This document shows, in pieces, positions 61,653 to 64,000 of a stretch of 64,000 nucleotides of DNA; the first letter of the stretch is position 1; every line of letters begins with the position of its first letter. The position numbers were made by a program, and so were the translations under genes. Source of the stretch: Acidobacteriota bacterium (GTDB lineage: Bacteria > Acidobacteriota > Blastocatellia > RBC074); NCBI GenBank assembly GCA_018268995.1, contig JAFDVL010000002.1, forward strand, positions 1 to 64,000. Reading direction: 5' to 3'. The notes under the pieces were generated by a model, which made no database searches, was not told the DNA's origin, and saw only the letters and a program-made list of their open reading frames with translations.

Positions 61653-62078
61653 TTATAGGGTACGACCAATGAATCCTTTCATCCATTCGCGAATTTCATC
61701 TCGCACCCGACGAAATACCGCAAGCGTTTCTTCAGGGCTTTTTGCGCCGGGGGCTGGTGGGTCTTCAAAACTATGATGAATGCGTTCGGCATTGCCGGGG
61801 AAAAAGGGACAGGTTTCTTTCGCATGATCACACACCGTGATGATGTAATCAAAATGTTGTGCGGTGAATTCATCGGCAGATTTTGAGCGATGACCGGAAA
61901 TATCAATGCCGATTTCCTGCATGGCTTGAATGGCTTCGGGTCTAACAACGCTCGGCTTTACTCCGGCGCTTTCGACCGAAAACGCGCCGTTGCCATCGTG
62001 TTGCAGAATCCCTTCTGCCATTTGGCTCCGGGCAGAATTGCCGGTGCAAAGAATTAAAACGCGCTTGGGTGCGGTCAT
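61653..62078 (-). CDS. arsC: Arsenate reductase, thioredoxin-coupled (LMW-PTP fold)
   Basis: The protein has 141 residues. The phosphatase-like loop LCTGNSARSQMAEG begins with the nucleophilic Cys at about residue 11. Two further Cys lie in TVCDHAKETCPFFPG near residues 83-90, the pattern of the thioredoxin-dependent ArsC class (Staphylococcus/Bacillus type). It reduces arsenate to arsenite so that it can be exported. It is the last gene of a minus-strand arsenic operon; the aquaporin stop overlaps its start (4 bp). Confidence 0.93.
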   Translation of the reverse strand: MTAPKRVLILCTGNSARSQMAEGILQHDGNGAFSVESAGVKPSVVRPEAIQAMQEIGIDISGHRSKSADEFTAQHFDYIITVCDHAKETCPFFPGNAERIHHSFEDPPAPGAKSPEETLAVFRRVRDEIREWMKGFIGRTL

Positions 62079-62803
62079 TCAATCATTCCTTTCGAGAAGA
62101 TTTCAGCGCCTTCGCCTGTGCGCTGTTCGTGGACGTTTTTTGTTTCGGCTTTATCAACCAACAACCAACGAAACAGAATCGTTGCGGCAGCGCCTCCCAA
62201 CAATTGCCCCAGAATAAATCCGGGCGCATCAACCGGGCGAATTCCGGCAAAGGTGTCGCTCATCATTCGCGCCAGTGTAACAGCGGGATTAGCAAACGAA
62301 GTTGAAGCCGTAAACCAGTACGCGGCGGTGATGTACGCGGCAACTGCAAAGGGAACAGCATTCGGCTTTTTCTTGGTACAACTAAAAATCACCGCCAGTA
62401 ATCCGAAGGTAGCGACAAATTCACTAAACATCTGCGCGCTTCCGGCCCGAACGTGTTGAGAAACAGAAAACAGTGGCTCACTAAACATCAAGTGCGCCAC
62501 TGCTACACCGATAAAGGCCCCGCTCATTTGTGCCAAAAGATAAGCGGGAACGTCGCGCCACTTGAGACTGCCGGTCGTCGCTTCGGCTAACGTGACGACG
62601 GGGTTAAAATGCGCGCCGGAAATGCTCTCAAAGGTGAGGATGAGCGCAACGAGTGCCGCGCCTGTTGCCAGTGTATTCGCCAGTAACGCAATCGCTACAT
62701 TTCCACCCGCCAAGCGGTCGCCCATTATTCCTGAACCGATCACCGTCGCTAATAATAACGCTGTCCCCAATGCTTCGGTGGTCGTTCGTCGTGCCAAATT
62801 CAT
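62075..62803 (-). CDS. Aquaporin/MIP channel in the arsenic operon (AqpS-like)
   Basis: The protein has 242 residues with six helices and the two half-helix motifs: HFNPVVTLAE at about residue 67 (NPV instead of NPA) and FANPAVTLARM at about residue 177. MIP channels next to arsC replace the ArsB/Acr3 pump in some bacteria and let arsenite flow out down its gradient, as described for AqpS in rhizobia. No arsB or acr3 gene is present between here and the window end. The gene overlaps arsC by 4 bp. Confidence 0.9.
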   Translation of the reverse strand: MNLARRTTTEALGTALLLATVIGSGIMGDRLAGGNVAIALLANTLATGAALVALILTFESISGAHFNPVVTLAEATTGSLKWRDVPAYLLAQMSGAFIGVAVAHLMFSEPLFSVSQHVRAGSAQMFSEFVATFGLLAVIFSCTKKKPNAVPFAVAAYITAAYWFTASTSFANPAVTLARMMSDTFAGIRPVDAPGFILGQLLGGAAATILFRWLLVDKAETKNVHEQRTGEGAEIFSKGMIE

Positions 62804-62831
62804 TGGTATGCCTCAAACGAAAAAATTACTT

Positions 62832-63212
62832 TCAGGTGGTATCGCTGGCCGCGCGGGTTTGTACTTTGAATTTGCCTTTTTCCAAGCAAGTAAACGATGT
62901 GACTTCATCGCCTTGTTTTTTGTTCTTGTAATCGGCAAAAACCCAGCGTGCGCGTAAGGTCTGACTGTAGACACGCACATCAACCGCATTGCTACCTGTG
63001 ACCTTGAGCCGCAGCGTTGTCCCTTTCTGGTTGGTGCATTGGCCCGCCACTGCTGAGACTTCGATTAACTCCACTTGATTCGATTCCATTTTTACCTGGT
63101 CGTTTTGTTTTTTGTTCGTATCTTGTGCAAATGATTGCCAGCCGTTGGCAGGGCAGAAACCCAACACACACGCAAAGGATAAGAGGCGCATGAAGGTCAT
63201 GGAAAGTTTCAT
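62832..63212 (-). CDS. Small exported protein in the arsenic operon, unknown function
   Basis: The protein has 126 residues from the ATG at 63212, which has AAGGAG 8 bases upstream; the open frame extends back into the acetyltransferase gene. The signal peptide ends near QSFAQ. The mature part is Lys/Gln-rich, then strands: VELIEVSAVAGQCTNQKGTTLRLKV near residue 55, cut to its core, and RVYSQTLRARWVFADYKNKKQG, with two Cys (one in GQCTNQ, one in SFTCLEKG). No family was recognised. Its place between the ArsN-like and aquaporin genes suggests a role in arsenic or general envelope stress. Confidence 0.6.
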   Translation of the reverse strand: MKLSMTFMRLLSFACVLGFCPANGWQSFAQDTNKKQNDQVKMESNQVELIEVSAVAGQCTNQKGTTLRLKVTGSNAVDVRVYSQTLRARWVFADYKNKKQGDEVTSFTCLEKGKFKVQTRAASDTT

Positions 63213-63244
63213 TGTCATAGCTCCTTGTCGGTAAATGAGGGTGA

Positions 63245-63706
63245 TTACTTTGCCCGTTGTAATTTCAGTTTCATCAACACCGCCGATGAACAAGGGGGCA
63301 GATTCCATTCCGGGGAATGCTGAAGTCGTTGGTTGTATCTCCAACGTTTGGCTTCTTGAAAACCGAAGTTCTTGGCAAAAAACTCTTGGGCGCTCGTCGT
63401 CAGTAGTAAGACTTCACTGATGCTCTTCTCTCTTGCTTCACTCAAGAGAGAGAACACAAGACGGGTTCCAATCTTTGCCCCTTGATAATCAGGATGGACA
63501 GCGGCAGAGCGCAATAAACCGAGTTGCCCGTGCTGCTCTAATCCGACACAGCCGACAATCTTTCCGGTATAGGTCTTGGCCACTAAAAAGCTAGGAAGAT
63601 ATTCTGTCACTCCTTCAGATGGCAGATTCACCACCTGAAGAAGTGACAGAATTTCATCAAGCGATAACGGAATAGCTTGCGTGATGATAATCAGCGGCTC
63701 GTTCAT
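63245..63706 (-). CDS. GNAT acetyltransferase, ArsN2-like
   Basis: The protein has 153 residues from the ATG at 63706. The GNAT core is visible: FLVAKTYTGKIVGCVGLEQHGQ and LLRSAAVHPDYQGAKIGTRLVFSLL, with Q-x-x-G-x-G/A forming the acetyl-CoA loop, then FFAKNFGFQEAKRW near the end. Genes of this type in ars operons are named arsN; some acetylate arsenical antibiotics such as arsinothricin. It lies 2 bp behind the arsI stop, so translation is probably coupled. Confidence 0.82.
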   Translation of the reverse strand: MNEPLIIITQAIPLSLDEILSLLQVVNLPSEGVTEYLPSFLVAKTYTGKIVGCVGLEQHGQLGLLRSAAVHPDYQGAKIGTRLVFSLLSEAREKSISEVLLLTTSAQEFFAKNFGFQEAKRWRYNQRLQHSPEWNLPPCSSAVLMKLKLQRAK

Positions 63707-63708
63707 AT

Positions 63709-64000
63709 CTAACGACAGATGCCGACAAGCTGATTCGTGGATGTTACACAGCAAGAGCTTTGTTCGGCGGTTTCTGGCAACTGGTCTTCGAGCACAACAA
63801 ACGCCTCCCACGCATTGCCGTCCGGGTCCGCTACCCACGTTTTATCTTGCACGGCATAACAGCAGGTCGTGTTTATTTCATCTTTCGTGGTGAGTCCGGC
63901 ATCTTGCCAGCGTTCGCGTAACGCTAAAACGTCTTCGGTAGCGCCGACCTGTAAACCAAGGTGAGAAAGCGCGCCGCGTTCTTTTACTGGTGCTTCATTG
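63709..64000 (-). CDS. arsI: C-As lyase ArsI (glyoxalase fold), 3' part
   Basis: The C-terminal 96 residues are in the window; the 5' end lies outside. The part shows SHLGLQVGATEDVLALRERW, then TTCCYAVQDKTWVADPDGN with the vicinal Cys pair that binds trivalent organoarsenicals in ArsI, followed by AWEAFVVLED carrying the metal-ligand Glu. ArsI is an Fe(II)-dependent dioxygenase that cleaves the carbon-arsenic bond of methylarsenite and aromatic arsenicals. Three more Cys lie near the C-terminus (SSCCV and GIC). It is transcribed leftward ahead of arsN, the small exported protein, the aquaporin and arsC. Confidence 0.88.
   Translation of the reverse strand, partial: NEAPVKERGALSHLGLQVGATEDVLALRERWQDAGLTTKDEINTTCCYAVQDKTWVADPDGNAWEAFVVLEDQLPETAEQSSCCVTSTNQLVGICR

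Overview
The window reads as a chromosomal segment of an Acidobacteriota-type bacterium, probably class Blastocatellia. This is inferred from gene content and not from a marker gene: a VWFA protein with the N-terminal extension typical of acidobacteria, TonB-dependent receptors with a carboxypeptidase-like regulatory domain at the N-terminus, a very large secreted BNR/VPS10-type beta-propeller protein, M28 and M19 peptidases with signal peptides, and moderate GC with AAGGAG ribosome binding sites. No rRNA, CRISPR array, transposase or complete integrase was found. || Region 1 (about 1-27,000) looks like ordinary chromosome. It holds a lipoprotein, an AlbA_2/Schlafen-type ATP-binding protein, a short tatA gene, two small envelope proteins (YtxH-like and DUF948-like), a secreted glycosidase-like protein with repeated Ig-like modules, tRNA-Arg(CCG), a histidine phosphatase, a histone-H1-like Lys/Ala/Pro repeat protein, the secreted peptidases, an AAA ATPase and the propeller protein. 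A stress block follows (about 17,000-23,300): a metallothionein-like protein, two tandem universal stress proteins, a divergent Nramp-family transporter, a DUF883-like protein, two divergent Hsp20 genes and a three-BON protein. Then come an RNB-domain ribonuclease, a GntR regulator, a beta-hydroxyacid-type dehydrogenase and tRNA-Phe(GAA). || At 27,030-27,260, just behind tRNA-Phe, lie a 3' tRNA fragment, a 14-bp direct repeat starting in the tRNA 3' ends and two sets of 12-bp-period repeats. I read this as the scar of one or more integration events and the left edge of an accessory region. || Region 2 (about 27,300-64,000) is a metal and metalloid resistance island. Block A (27.4-35.6 kb) has a small Cys-rich exported protein, a TlpA-like thioredoxin, a barrel-like protein, two TonB-dependent receptors and an exported CbiX-like chelatase homologue with a PepSY-type fragment out of frame at its 3' end. 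Block B (36.6-50.1 kb) is one long plus-strand array: a second small Cys-rich protein, CzcC/CzcB/CzcA-type RND efflux, a PII-like protein overlapping czcA, a ZIP-like transporter, a hypothetical protein, a CDF-type transporter, an ECF sigma factor, a second degenerate ZIP-like protein, a P1B-type ATPase and a methyltransferase gene broken by an in-frame stop. Block C (50.2-61.6 kb) has a third small Cys-rich protein, a VWFA protein, an OmpR/CusR-type two-component system, a PepSY-like protein and a second TolC/adaptor/RND efflux set ending with a PAP2 phosphatase. Two identical 19-bp tandem-heptamer sites precede the response regulator and the PepSY-like gene and probably tie this block into one regulon. 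Block D (61.6-64.0 kb, minus strand) is an arsenic operon: arsI (cut by the window edge), an ArsN-like acetyltransferase, a small exported protein, an aquaporin and arsC. || The least-explained element is the family of small exported proteins with a DDC-x-CCC-AHIVP motif that opens blocks B and C, with a more distant relative opening block A.
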